Assembly (NCBI RefSeq): GCF_019264485.1
Contig: NZ_JAHVAA010000002.1
Span: 62,001-126,000 of the forward strand
Length of the DNA: 64,000 nucleotides
Direction of reading: 5' to 3'
Source: Sediminibacterium sp.
GTDB lineage: Bacteria; Bacteroidota; Bacteroidia; Chitinophagales; Chitinophagaceae
How positions within the stretch are numbered: the stretch's first letter is position 1; each line of letters opens with the position of its first letter. The notes under the pieces were generated by a model. That model had not been told where the DNA came from and did not search any database. It was given only the letters and a program-made list of their open reading frames with translations. The position numbers and the translations under genes are program-made. This document shows positions 9,051-17,510 of the stretch, one piece after another.

Positions 9051-9539
9051 ATGAGCCTATACAACTGGTACCATAAAAGCTTTAATGAGCTTTCTCCACA
9101 TGAATTGTATGCCATTATGCATTTGAGAAGTGAGGTATTCGTAGTGGAACAAAATTGCCCATATCTCGATCCGGATGGTAAGGATCTGCATTCCTGGCAT
9201 TTGATGGGCTGGGATGACAATAAACTCGTTGCTTATAGCCGTTTATTACCCGCCGGACTTGCTTTCGAAGAAATTTCAATTGGCCGGGTAGTCAGCTCAC
9301 CTGCGTACAGGGGTACCGGAGCCGGAAAAGAACTTATGAAGAATGCCATTGAAACAGCTTATCAATTATTTGGTCACCAACCTATACGGATTGGTGCACA
9401 GCTATATCTCCAGAAGTTTTATGAATCATTGGGTTTTGTACAGGTAAGTGAAATGTATCTGGAGGATAATATTCCGCATATTGAAATGCTAAAAAAAGAT
9501 GCAAGTTTCAAGCCTCAAGATACAAGAAGAGAATTTTAA
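9051..9539 (+). CDS. elaA: ElaA-type GNAT N-acetyltransferase
   Basis: A 162-residue acetyl-CoA-dependent acyltransferase. The N-terminus (YNWYHKSFNELSPHELYAIMHLR, then EVFVVEQNCPYLDPDGKDLHSWHL) is characteristic of ElaA. The acetyl-CoA-binding motif A appears as IGRVVSSPAYRGTGAGKELM, with the Q/R-x-x-G-x-G/A loop. The substrate is not established for the family. The last few residues (PQDTRREF) are encoded by sequence that forms the left arm of the downstream hairpin repeat, so the tail is probably not functionally constrained. Convergent with uvrA. Confidence 0.9.
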   Translation: MSLYNWYHKSFNELSPHELYAIMHLRSEVFVVEQNCPYLDPDGKDLHSWHLMGWDDNKLVAYSRLLPAGLAFEEISIGRVVSSPAYRGTGAGKELMKNAIETAYQLFGHQPIRIGAQLYLQKFYESLGFVQVSEMYLEDNIPHIEMLKKDASFKPQDTRREF

Positions 9540-9550
9540 ACCCTGCACCT

Positions 9551-9606
9551 CGTATCTTGTGACTTGTATCTTGTGACTTGTATCTTGTGACTCGTATCTT
9601 ATAGCC
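9551..9606. repeat. 14-bp tandem repeat forming a gene-end hairpin
   Basis: Four consecutive 14-bp units of the pattern YGTATCTTGTGACT start at 9551, 9565, 9579 and 9593; the fourth is degenerate. The word CAAGATACAAG at 9516-9526, inside the end of elaA, is the exact complement of CTTGTATCTTG spanning repeat junctions, so the RNA can fold in several registers. The array fills the gap between convergent elaA and uvrA, suggesting a bidirectional terminator that grew by slippage. Confidence 0.8.
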
Positions 9607-9612
9607 TGTAGC

Positions 9613-12492
9613 TTACCCCTTTAGTTCCTCCTTCACAAACCTCGCCGTATGACTTTTTTTGTTGTGGATCATTTCTTCCGGTGTGCCTTCAAATAAAATA
9701 ATACCACCACCATCACCACCTTCCGGGCCAAGATCAATGATATGATCTGCTACTTTAATTACATCAAGGTTATGTTCAATGACCAGTACAGAATTTCCTC
9801 TGTCTACCAGTTTATTCAACACATCAAGCAGGTGACGTATATCCTGAAAATGCAGACCGGTTGTGGGTTCATCGAGAATATAAAATGTTTTTCCGGTATC
9901 TTTTTTACCCAGCTCTGTTGCCAGTTTCACGCGTTGAGCTTCACCACCACTAAGCGTTACGGCCGATTGACCTAAAGTAATATAACCGAGTCCTACATCC
10001 TGCAGCACTTTTATTTTTCTAAACAGGTAATGTACCGGTTGAAAAAAATCGCAGGCTTCATCAACCGTCATGTTTAAAACATCGCTGATCGATTTTCCTT
10101 TATAACGTATTTCAAGTGTTTCTCTGTTATATCTCTTACCATTACACTTTTCACAATGCACATATACATCTGGAAGGAAATTCATTTCTATTACACGCAT
10201 TCCACCACCTTCACACATATCGCAACGCCCTCCTTTTACATTGAAAGAGAATCGTCCTGCATTATATCCCCTGATTTTTGCTTCAGGTACAGATGCAAAT
10301 AAGGTTCTGATTTCTGTAAAGAATCCACAGTAAGTAGCAGGATTGCTTCGTGGTGTTCGGCCAATAGGCGACTGGTCAATTTCAATCACTTTATCAATAT
10401 GCTCAAGACCCTTGATGCTTTTGAATTCCATTGGTGTTACCCTGCTGTTGTAACAATGTTTCGACAATAACGGATAGAGGGTTTCATTGATCAGGGTCGA
10501 CTTACCGCTACCACTCACCCCACTCACCACAATCAGTTTACCCAAAGGAAACTGCACATTTACATTTTTCAGGTTATTACCACCTGCCCCTTTCAGTTCC
10601 AGTAATTTCCCGTTGCCTTTTCTTCGCTCTGCCGGTATCTCAATACTTTTTTTGCCGTTCAGGTATTGTGCTGTTTCAGAATGACTCTTTAAAACATCTG
10701 CCGGTGTTCCTGCTGCCACAATTTGTCCACCGTAAATACCTGCCCTTGGGCCAATATCAACCAGGTGGTCGGCTGCCAGCATTATATCCTTATCATGTTC
10801 TACAACTAATACAGTATTCCCAATATTGCGTAGGTTTTGTAAGGCTTTGATGAGTTGCTGGTTATCGCGCTGATGCAATCCGATGGAAGGTTCATCCAAT
10901 ATATAAGTGATACCCTGCAACTGCGAGCCGATCTGTGTAGCAAGCCTGATTCGCTGTGATTCTCCACCACTCAATGTTCTCGATGGCCGGTTCAAGGACA
11001 GATATGTGAGTCCTACATCCAGTAAAAACTGTAAACGCTCCCTGATTTCTTTCAGGATATCTTTGGCAATAACATTTTGCTTGTTATCGAGTCTTTTTTC
11101 AATACCATCAAACCACTTATGAAGTTTATCAAGGTTCAGGTTACTGAGTTCAGAGATATTTTTTTCATCAACTTTAAACCAGAGACTTTCTTTTCTCAGT
11201 CTTGCTCCCTTACAGTCACCACAGGTTTTTAATTCCATAAATTTCTCTACCCATTCCCGAAGAGTTTCGCTACTGCTGGTTCCTGTAAACCATCTTTTAA
11301 GCATGGGTATGATACCTTCAAAAACTCCTTCATAGGGCGTTCCTGTTGACACTTCATCCATATCGATAGTTTCTTCTGTAATACCATCAGCATTTCCATA
11401 AAGCAGAATATTGAGTGATTTCTCAGGTATTTCCTTGATGGGTTTATCCAGACTGATTTTATTTTTTTTTGCAAGTGTTTCTACATTCCTGAACATATAC
11501 GCATCACGCTGTTCACCCAATGGTGCTATACCTCCTTCTTTTATACTCAGGGAACGATCCGGTATTACCGCTTCCATACTCACCGAATACACATTACCCA
11601 GACCTTTACAAACAGGGCAGGCTCCATAAGGTGAGTTAAAGGAAAAAGCATTGGGTGAAGGTTCTTCATAACTAATTCCCGTTTCTTCACACATCAATTG
11701 CTTGGAATACTGTACAACCTTACTGGTATCGTTGATGAGGAGAAACATGAGATCCTTTCCCATTTTCAGGGTCTGCTGCACACTCTGGCTCAGTCTAACA
11801 CGCATATCGTCTGTTACCTGTAAGCGGTCTATCACTACTTCAATATCATGTATTTTATATCGATCTACCTGCAATTTGGGTGTGAGATCGATTATTTCTC
11901 CATCAACCCTTACTTTCAGAAATCCTTTTTTGCGGATGTCCTCAAACAACTCTCTGTAATGACCTTTTCTACCTCGAATCAATGGCGCCAGTAAAGTGAT
12001 CTTTTTCTGTTTGTATTTCTGAAAAATATTGTCAACGATTTCTTCTTCGCTGAACTTGACCATTTTTTTACCGGTATTATAACTATATGCTTCCCCTATT
12101 CTTGCGAATAACAAACGCATAAAGTCATATACTTCCGTTACCGTACCTACTGTTGATCGTGGATTTTTATTGGTTGTTTTTTGTTCGATGGAGATAACAG
12201 GTGAGAGTCCGGTTATTTTATCTACATCCGGTCTTTCCATATCGCCCATAAACTGGCGGGCATAGGCACTGAAGCTTTCCATATACCTTCGCTGTCCTTC
12301 ATTGTAAATGGTATCAAAAGCGAGTGATGATTTGCCACTTCCACTTACACCTGTAAAAACAATCAGTTTGTTTTTAGGAATACTGATATCGATATTTTTC
12401 AGGTTATGCTCCCGTGCACCAAATACGGAAATTTGTTCATCCTGAAATTGTATAGGAGTTATTTCGTTCTCTTTTGAGGTCTTTTTTGCCAT
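9613..12492 (-). CDS. uvrA: Excinuclease ABC subunit A
   Basis: UvrA recognises bulky DNA lesions in nucleotide excision repair and loads UvrB. The 959-residue protein has two ABC ATPase units: Walker A GVSGSGKSSLAF (about 48-59) and GVSGSGKSTLIN, each with its ABC signature (LSGGESQRIRLA; LSGGEAQRVKLA) and D-loop (ILDEPSIGLH; ILDEPTTGLH). The zinc-binding Cys pairs CPVC...CGDC and CDMC...CEKC are intact, and the UvrB-contact region (STVGTVTEVYDFMRLLFARIG) is present. Length is normal. It stands alone, convergent with elaA and divergent from the SAM-riboswitch operon. Confidence 0.98.
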   Translation of the reverse strand: MAKKTSKENEITPIQFQDEQISVFGAREHNLKNIDISIPKNKLIVFTGVSGSGKSSLAFDTIYNEGQRRYMESFSAYARQFMGDMERPDVDKITGLSPVISIEQKTTNKNPRSTVGTVTEVYDFMRLLFARIGEAYSYNTGKKMVKFSEEEIVDNIFQKYKQKKITLLAPLIRGRKGHYRELFEDIRKKGFLKVRVDGEIIDLTPKLQVDRYKIHDIEVVIDRLQVTDDMRVRLSQSVQQTLKMGKDLMFLLINDTSKVVQYSKQLMCEETGISYEEPSPNAFSFNSPYGACPVCKGLGNVYSVSMEAVIPDRSLSIKEGGIAPLGEQRDAYMFRNVETLAKKNKISLDKPIKEIPEKSLNILLYGNADGITEETIDMDEVSTGTPYEGVFEGIIPMLKRWFTGTSSSETLREWVEKFMELKTCGDCKGARLRKESLWFKVDEKNISELSNLNLDKLHKWFDGIEKRLDNKQNVIAKDILKEIRERLQFLLDVGLTYLSLNRPSRTLSGGESQRIRLATQIGSQLQGITYILDEPSIGLHQRDNQQLIKALQNLRNIGNTVLVVEHDKDIMLAADHLVDIGPRAGIYGGQIVAAGTPADVLKSHSETAQYLNGKKSIEIPAERRKGNGKLLELKGAGGNNLKNVNVQFPLGKLIVVSGVSGSGKSTLINETLYPLLSKHCYNSRVTPMEFKSIKGLEHIDKVIEIDQSPIGRTPRSNPATYCGFFTEIRTLFASVPEAKIRGYNAGRFSFNVKGGRCDMCEGGGMRVIEMNFLPDVYVHCEKCNGKRYNRETLEIRYKGKSISDVLNMTVDEACDFFQPVHYLFRKIKVLQDVGLGYITLGQSAVTLSGGEAQRVKLATELGKKDTGKTFYILDEPTTGLHFQDIRHLLDVLNKLVDRGNSVLVIEHNLDVIKVADHIIDLGPEGGDGGGIILFEGTPEEMIHNKKSHTARFVKEELKG

Positions 12493-12628
12493 AGCTGAAA
12501 GGTAAAGATAAGAACATCCTTTCAGCCTTTTCGTTGTAACCGAACGAGTGTTAGGAAAAAATTTTATTAGCTGAAATGCCTTATATTAAAGGGTTTCAGA
12601 GAATTAACAATTTTATTTCTTGTTCAGA

Positions 12629-12661
12629 TTTGGAAATTTCATCCTCAGCACCCTACTTTTG
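12629..12661 (+). promoter_or_regulatory. Bacteroidota-type promoter of the methionine operon
   Basis: TTTG at 12629-12632 and TACTTTTG at 12654-12661 match both elements of the Bacteroidota consensus exactly, with a 21-bp spacer. The predicted start of transcription (about 12668) lies roughly 14 nt before the first base of the SAM riboswitch, as expected for a riboswitch leader. Confidence 0.8.
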
Positions 12662-12681
12662 TATCAGTTCTTTCAACAACA

Positions 12682-12796
12682 ACTTATCAAGAAAGGCAGA
12701 GGGAATTGGCCCGATGATGCCTTGGCAACCCATATCACTTACTCAGTGGTACGAAGGTGCCAAATCCGATCCCGCTAAAAGCGGGAAGAGATAAGT
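12682..12796 (+). ncRNA. SAM-I riboswitch (S-box) aptamer
   Basis: The conserved core is clear: CTTATCAAGAAAGGCAGAGG, the GGCCCGATGATGCC segment, GGCAACC, GGTGCCAAATCC and the closing GAAGAGATAAG. P1 pairs ACTTATC (12682-12688) with GATAAGT (12790-12796), and P4 is a CCCGC/GCGGG hairpin. The aptamer binds S-adenosylmethionine. It sits upstream of a gamma-synthase-type enzyme and homoserine dehydrogenase, both in the methionine branch, so high SAM should switch the operon off. Confidence 0.93.
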
Positions 12797-12894
12797 CAGA
12801 GTAAAAGTTTGATTTCAAAAACGGTTTACCGTTCTACATAGTTCAAGCTCATCTGACTTACCGGGTGAGCTTTTTTTATGCGCTCCCGGTAAGT
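12792..12894 (+). terminator. Riboswitch expression platform: terminator and competing antiterminator
   Basis: The terminator stem pairs 12845-12853 with 12864-12872 (9 bp including a G-U), followed by seven U (12871-12877). A perfect 9-bp antiterminator pairs TAAGTCAGA (12792-12800) with TCTGACTTA (12852-12860). Bases 12792-12796 also belong to riboswitch P1, so SAM binding frees the terminator strand. A further perfect 10-bp pairing (12856-12865 with 12885-12894) spans the U-tract and may add another alternative fold. Confidence 0.8.
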
Positions 12895-12982
12895 TAGCTC
12901 TCCTTCTCGATTTGTTGCTGCTGAATAACACTGACTAACAACATTCATCATTCCTTTCTGCGAAAGGACCAAACTGTTTAAC

Positions 12983-14164
12983 ATGAGCAACGCAACACAA
13001 CTGATTCACAGCATTCCGGTAGACCCTCTCACAGGTGCCATTGCCGTACCCATTTATCAGACTTCTACTTTTGTACAGGATGCACCTGGTATTAACAAAG
13101 GTTATGATTATGCTCGCAGTGGCAATCCCACCCGTGCCACATTGGAGAACCTGATTGCACAGTTAGAAAATGGCGAAGTAGGACTGGCATTTGCCAGCGG
13201 TCTTGCAGCCATCGATAATGTTATTAAACTATTGAAAACGGGTGACGAAATTGTTGCCGTTGATGATATTTATGGTGGTGCTTTCAGGCTTTTTAATAAT
13301 GTATATGAACAGTTTGGCATCAAAGTACATTATGTTGACACTTCTGATGTAGCGAATATTGTTGATGCTATTACTCCAAAAACAAAACTGATCTGGCTGG
13401 AAACGCCAACCAATCCTACTTTAAAGATCTCCGATATTGCCGCAATCGCTAAAGTAGCCAAAGCCAATGGCTGTTTACTTTGCGTGGATAATACTTTTGC
13501 TACACCCGTCTTACAGCAACCTCTTTCACTGGGAGCTGATATTGTAGTACACAGTGCCACCAAATATTTGGGTGGGCATAGCGACCTGATTGCTGGAATA
13601 GTAGTAGCCAAAGACAAAGAAATTGGTGCCCGTTTAAAATATTTACAGAATGCCTGTGGTGCTGTATTGGGGCCCTTCGACAGCTGGCTGGTGATTCGTG
13701 GTATTGAAACCTTGCACCTGCGTATTCGGCAGCATTGCAGTGCTGCTTTGGCAGTAGCTAAATTTCTGGAATCGCACCCTGCAGTTGATAAAGTGTATTA
13801 CCCGGGTCTTACTTCACACCCTAATCATGCTATTGCAAAAAAACAAGCCAAAAACTTCGGTGGCATTGTTTCTTTCTCATTGAAAGAAGATACTGAGCAA
13901 GCCGCCATTGATTTTGTTACATCAACCAAGCTATTCAAACTGGCAGAAAGCCTGGGAGGCATCAAGAGTCTGGTATCGCATCCTGCTAATATGACCCATA
14001 AATCTATTCCTGCAGAAAAAAGAAGGGCAGCCGGTGTTACAGATAGCCTTATACGTTTATCAATTGGCCTTGAAGAAACAGAAGACCTCATAGCTGATCT
14101 TTCTGATACATTTAACCGCATTTATTCAAAACAACAACAATATTCAACAAACACAATAGCATAA
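12983..14164 (+). CDS. Cys/Met metabolism PLP-dependent enzyme (cystathionine gamma-synthase/lyase type)
   Basis: A 393-residue fold-type I PLP enzyme. Visible motifs are the N-terminal PIYQTSTFVQDAPG and YDYARSGNPTRATLE blocks, ASGLAAI for phosphate binding, the DNTFATPVLQQPL strand and the lysine that binds PLP in HSATKYLGGHSD. Length fits cystathionine gamma-synthase, beta-lyase or gamma-lyase better than the longer O-acetylhomoserine sulfhydrylases. Control by a SAM riboswitch and the partner homoserine dehydrogenase 5 bp downstream favour methionine synthesis, so gamma-synthase or direct sulfhydrylation of an acylhomoserine is likeliest. Sequence alone does not separate these. Confidence 0.92.
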   Translation: MSNATQLIHSIPVDPLTGAIAVPIYQTSTFVQDAPGINKGYDYARSGNPTRATLENLIAQLENGEVGLAFASGLAAIDNVIKLLKTGDEIVAVDDIYGGAFRLFNNVYEQFGIKVHYVDTSDVANIVDAITPKTKLIWLETPTNPTLKISDIAAIAKVAKANGCLLCVDNTFATPVLQQPLSLGADIVVHSATKYLGGHSDLIAGIVVAKDKEIGARLKYLQNACGAVLGPFDSWLVIRGIETLHLRIRQHCSAALAVAKFLESHPAVDKVYYPGLTSHPNHAIAKKQAKNFGGIVSFSLKEDTEQAAIDFVTSTKLFKLAESLGGIKSLVSHPANMTHKSIPAEKRRAAGVTDSLIRLSIGLEETEDLIADLSDTFNRIYSKQQQYSTNTIA

Positions 14165-14169
14165 GAGCA

Positions 14170-15426
14170 ATGGAAGCACACAAACAGTTAACGATTGGAT
14201 TATTTGGATTTGGTGTAGTAGGTGAAGGTTTATTCAAAGTATTACAACAAACCCCCTCTTTAAAAGCAAGTATCAAAAAAGTATGTATCAGGAATGCCGA
14301 TAAAAAGAGAGATGCCCCTGCTTCACTTTTTACTACAGACAGGCAACTGTTACTCAACGACCCCGAGATTAATGTAATTGTGGAGGTAATTGATGATGCC
14401 ATTGCTGCATTTGAAATTGTTTCAACCGCATTACGCAATGGCAAAGCTGTAGTAAGTGCCAGCAAGAAAATGATTGCGGAACATTTACCTGAATTACTGG
14501 AAATACAGGAACAAACAGGACAATCTTTTTTATATGAATCATCAGCCTGTGCCTCCATACCTGTAATCAGAAACCTGGAGGAATATTACGACAACGATCT
14601 GCTACATTCCATCAAAGCAATTGTAAATGGTTCTACGAATTTTATACTGACCAAAATGTTCGAGGATAAACTCGATTTCCAGTCAGCTCTTTTATTGGCG
14701 CAGCAACTGGGTTTTGCTGAAAGCAATCCAAAATTAGATGTAGAGGGGTATGATGCACTTAACAAATGGGTTATTTTACTGAACCATGCATATGGTATTG
14801 TAACCAATCCAACTGAAGTATTATTCAGTGGTATTCAGAATATTCAATTGAGTGATGCACTGGTGGCAAAGGAAAAAAACCTTGATATCAAACTTATTGC
14901 ACAGGCTAAGAAACTAAAGAATGGAACAGTTGCTGCTTTTGTATTACCACAATTCATCAAACAGGACGAGCCGCTTTCTTTTGTAAAAAATGAATACAAT
15001 GGAGTCGTGATTGAAAGCGGATTTGCAGACAAGCAATTTTTTTATGGGAAAGGCGCAGGTAGTTTCCCTACCGCTTCTGCAGTATTAAGTGATATTGCAG
15101 CTTTACGGTATAACTATAAATATGAGTACAAAAAACTGTACCATCACAAACCCCATACCCTCACCAACGATTTCTACCTGAAAGTATACCTAAGCTTTGA
15201 TGACTGGAAATATATTCCACGTGAAGAATTCGAATGGATTGAAGAATGGCATGCAGAGGCAGAAAGAAAATACCTCGTGGGTGTTTTGCATGTAAGTAAA
15301 TTAACAGAACAAGAATGGTGGAAGGCCAATAATACATCACTGATACTTACCAATGACCCGATTATTGATAATCTCGACATCATTAAACTCAAGAAAAAAA
15401 GCCTGGAACTGGCGGGTGTATCATAA
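14170..15426 (+). CDS. hom: Homoserine dehydrogenase
   Basis: Reduces aspartate semialdehyde to homoserine with NAD(P)H, the branch point to methionine and threonine. The 418-residue protein starts with a Rossmann motif (GLFGFGVVGEGLF), carries the NAD-binding domain to about residue 130, then the catalytic domain with NGSTNFILTKM and the GFAESNPKLDVEGYDALNK signature holding the catalytic Asp/Lys region. After the GKGAGSFPTASAVLSDI segment there is a C-terminal extension rich in aromatics where ACT domains often lie, but it is too short to call a clear ACT domain. It shares the SAM-riboswitch transcript with the gene 5 bp upstream. Confidence 0.93.
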   Translation: MEAHKQLTIGLFGFGVVGEGLFKVLQQTPSLKASIKKVCIRNADKKRDAPASLFTTDRQLLLNDPEINVIVEVIDDAIAAFEIVSTALRNGKAVVSASKKMIAEHLPELLEIQEQTGQSFLYESSACASIPVIRNLEEYYDNDLLHSIKAIVNGSTNFILTKMFEDKLDFQSALLLAQQLGFAESNPKLDVEGYDALNKWVILLNHAYGIVTNPTEVLFSGIQNIQLSDALVAKEKNLDIKLIAQAKKLKNGTVAAFVLPQFIKQDEPLSFVKNEYNGVVIESGFADKQFFYGKGAGSFPTASAVLSDIAALRYNYKYEYKKLYHHKPHTLTNDFYLKVYLSFDDWKYIPREEFEWIEEWHAEAERKYLVGVLHVSKLTEQEWWKANNTSLILTNDPIIDNLDIIKLKKKSLELAGVS

Positions 15427-15488
15427 ACAGAATTGCAGGTTAGCAGCGTTTTCCTTTTCTTCGCTTTGTGAACAGCATAAAGCACCAT

Positions 15489-16091
15489 ATGCCCAAAAAC
15501 CTACAAACGGCAATACTCATTACTTTATTATTGAGTGTTTTGTTATTTAGTTTTTCGGTATGGTACGGAAAGGAAAACGCTTTTTTATTGCTCAATACCG
15601 ATCTCGGTTCAATCGCCGATCAATTTTTCAGGTATTGCACATATGCCGGAGACGGCATCATTTGGGTTCCTGTTACATTACTAATTCTAATCTTTAGAAG
15701 AAAATACTGGATACTGGCTTTTGCAGCGATCATCATTTCAACACTGATTGCACAACTCAGTAAGAATATATTCTTCAAAGGGCTCCCCCGCCCTTCTTTA
15801 GCCATTACAGACAGTTCGCTTTTTCATAGTGTTGCCGGTGTTGATTTACACACGATGAATAGTTTTCCATCAGGTCATACCACAACTGCTTTTACGGTTT
15901 TCCTGATAGCCTGTTTTTTTATTGACAGAAAATGGATTGTTCCTGTTGGTCTTTTGTATGCCTTACTGGCTGCTTATTCAAGGATCTACCTTGCCCAGCA
16001 TTTCCCCATAGATCTGGCAGGCGGCATGCTTTCTGCAACAATAACAATTATTTGCGCCGTCGCCCTGCAAAACAAATGGGGTAAAAATTGA
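15489..16091 (+). CDS. PAP2-family membrane phosphatase
   Basis: A 200-residue integral membrane phosphatase with about six helices. All three PAP2 motifs are visible: K-x6-RP around KGLPRPS (about 97-103), PSGH at 127-130, and SR-x5-H-x3-D at S164-R165, H171 and D175. Members remove phosphate from phosphatidate, undecaprenyl diphosphate or lipid A on the outer face of the inner membrane. I take the ATG at 15489 rather than the upstream GTG at 15468, because it gives a short basic start before the first helix. The gene follows hom by about 60 bp and may be partly co-transcribed. Confidence 0.92.
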   Translation: MPKNLQTAILITLLLSVLLFSFSVWYGKENAFLLLNTDLGSIADQFFRYCTYAGDGIIWVPVTLLILIFRRKYWILAFAAIIISTLIAQLSKNIFFKGLPRPSLAITDSSLFHSVAGVDLHTMNSFPSGHTTTAFTVFLIACFFIDRKWIVPVGLLYALLAAYSRIYLAQHFPIDLAGGMLSATITIICAVALQNKWGKN

Positions 16092-16159
16092 CAGTAAAGT
16101 CATACACGCATTCCCTAAATCGCCCGTTAGCACTTAGCTTTGCTTTACAAATCTCCACT

Positions 16160-17425
16160 ATGCAAAAACTGGTATATGCTATTTTATGCTGCTTATTCGT
16201 TTCAGCTATTTACTGCCAGGACACAACAGAGCAAATTGTTCCGGGCAGAATAAACAGTGCTATCCAACAACAGAAGCCTTATGTAATACTTATTTCTGCT
16301 GACGGATTCAGACATGATTTTGCTGAAAAATACCAGGCAAAAAATCTTTTATCACTCAGAGAAAAAGGTACTACTGCTGCTTATATGACAGCCTCTTTCC
16401 CGTCTCTTACATTTCCTAATCATTATACAATCGTTACAGGTTTATACCCGGCACACCATGGCCTGGTTGACAATAGTTTTTTTGATCTTAACAAGAAGCA
16501 AACCTATACCATGGCCGATAAAAAAATGGTGGCAGATCCTTACTGGTATGGGGGTACTCCTTTATGGGTACTGGCAGAACAGCAACAAATGATCGCAGCC
16601 AGTTTTTATTGGGTAGCTTCTGAGTCTCCCATTCAAAATCTTCCACCTACCTATCATTATATCTACAATGAAAAAATAAGTATTGATACACGTATTGATA
16701 AAGTAAGGCACTGGCTGTCTTTACCGGCAGACAAAAGACCACATTTTATCAGTTTCTATTTTCCTGATGTGGATCATGCGGCACATATGTATGGCCCAGA
16801 CAGTAAAGAAACAGCAGAAGCAGTAAGCTTTGTAGATGAAAGTATCGGCAGGTTAAATGCAGTAGCAGAAGCATCCGGCTTACCGGTAAATTTTGTTTTT
16901 GTAGCCGACCATGGTATGACAGAAGTAGATCATCAGCACACCCTTCCTTATCCTCCATGCATTGATACTGCAAAATTTTTCATTAACAATGGAAGTGCAG
17001 TGCTACAATTATATGCAAAAGACGCTGCTGCAATACCAGCAATGTATGATCAACTTAAGAAGGAGGCTAAGGAGTATGATGTTTACCTGAAAGCAGATAT
17101 GCCTGAAAAATTTCACTACGGATCCAGAGACGATCGCTTCAATCGGATTGGAGATATCATACTACTCGCAAAACTTCCAAAAATATTCAGCAGACAGGGA
17201 AAACCAACCAGCCCCGGTAAACATGGCTACGACCCCACTCTTCCCGATATGCGTGCCAGTTTTCAGGCCTGGGGACCGGCCATTAAAAAAGGCCTGAAGA
17301 TTGATGGTTTTGAAAATATACATATATACCCAATGATTGCAACAATACTAGGTCTGAAGTATGATTCATCAAAAATTGATGGGAAGGAAGAAGTACTAGA
17401 GCAAGTGTTGAAAACAGAGAAATAA
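16160..17425 (+). CDS. Exported ectonucleotide pyrophosphatase/phosphodiesterase (ENPP family)
   Basis: An alkaline-phosphatase-superfamily enzyme that cleaves nucleotide pyrophosphate or phosphodiester bonds outside the cytoplasm. From ATG 16160 there is a signal peptide (MQKLVYAILCCLFVSAIYCQ). The metal ligand D48 lies in LISADGFRHDF and the nucleophile T84 in SFPSLTFPNHYTIVTGLYP. Later ligands are in YFPDVDHAAHMYGPDS, VADHGMTEV and GKHGYDP. The open frame extends upstream to a TTG at 16088 overlapping the PAP2 gene, but that would bury the signal peptide. A TAGCTTTG at 16135-16142 may be the -7 element. Convergent with the carboxypeptidase Q-like gene. Confidence 0.92.
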   Translation: MQKLVYAILCCLFVSAIYCQDTTEQIVPGRINSAIQQQKPYVILISADGFRHDFAEKYQAKNLLSLREKGTTAAYMTASFPSLTFPNHYTIVTGLYPAHHGLVDNSFFDLNKKQTYTMADKKMVADPYWYGGTPLWVLAEQQQMIAASFYWVASESPIQNLPPTYHYIYNEKISIDTRIDKVRHWLSLPADKRPHFISFYFPDVDHAAHMYGPDSKETAEAVSFVDESIGRLNAVAEASGLPVNFVFVADHGMTEVDHQHTLPYPPCIDTAKFFINNGSAVLQLYAKDAAAIPAMYDQLKKEAKEYDVYLKADMPEKFHYGSRDDRFNRIGDIILLAKLPKIFSRQGKPTSPGKHGYDPTLPDMRASFQAWGPAIKKGLKIDGFENIHIYPMIATILGLKYDSSKIDGKEEVLEQVLKTEK

Positions 17426-17431
17426 GTAATA

Positions 17432-17487
17432 AGAAATAAGGAATGAGAAAGTAGTAGTCTTCTTTCACTTTCTCATTCGTTATTTCT
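17432..17487. terminator. Quasi-palindromic bidirectional terminator
   Basis: The arms at 17432-17452 and 17467-17487 pair over 21 positions with one mismatch. The outer words (ACAGAGAAATAA at 17413-17424 against TTATTTCTCTGT, present in two copies near 17480-17505) extend the fold. It fills the 85-bp gap between the convergent ENPP and carboxypeptidase genes. Confidence 0.75.
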
Positions 17488-17510
17488 CTGTTCGTTATTT
17501 CTCTGTTCGC

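Noticed and set aside
9551..9606. CRISPR-like array
   Set aside because: Units are contiguous 14-bp tandem copies without spacers and there are no cas genes nearby.
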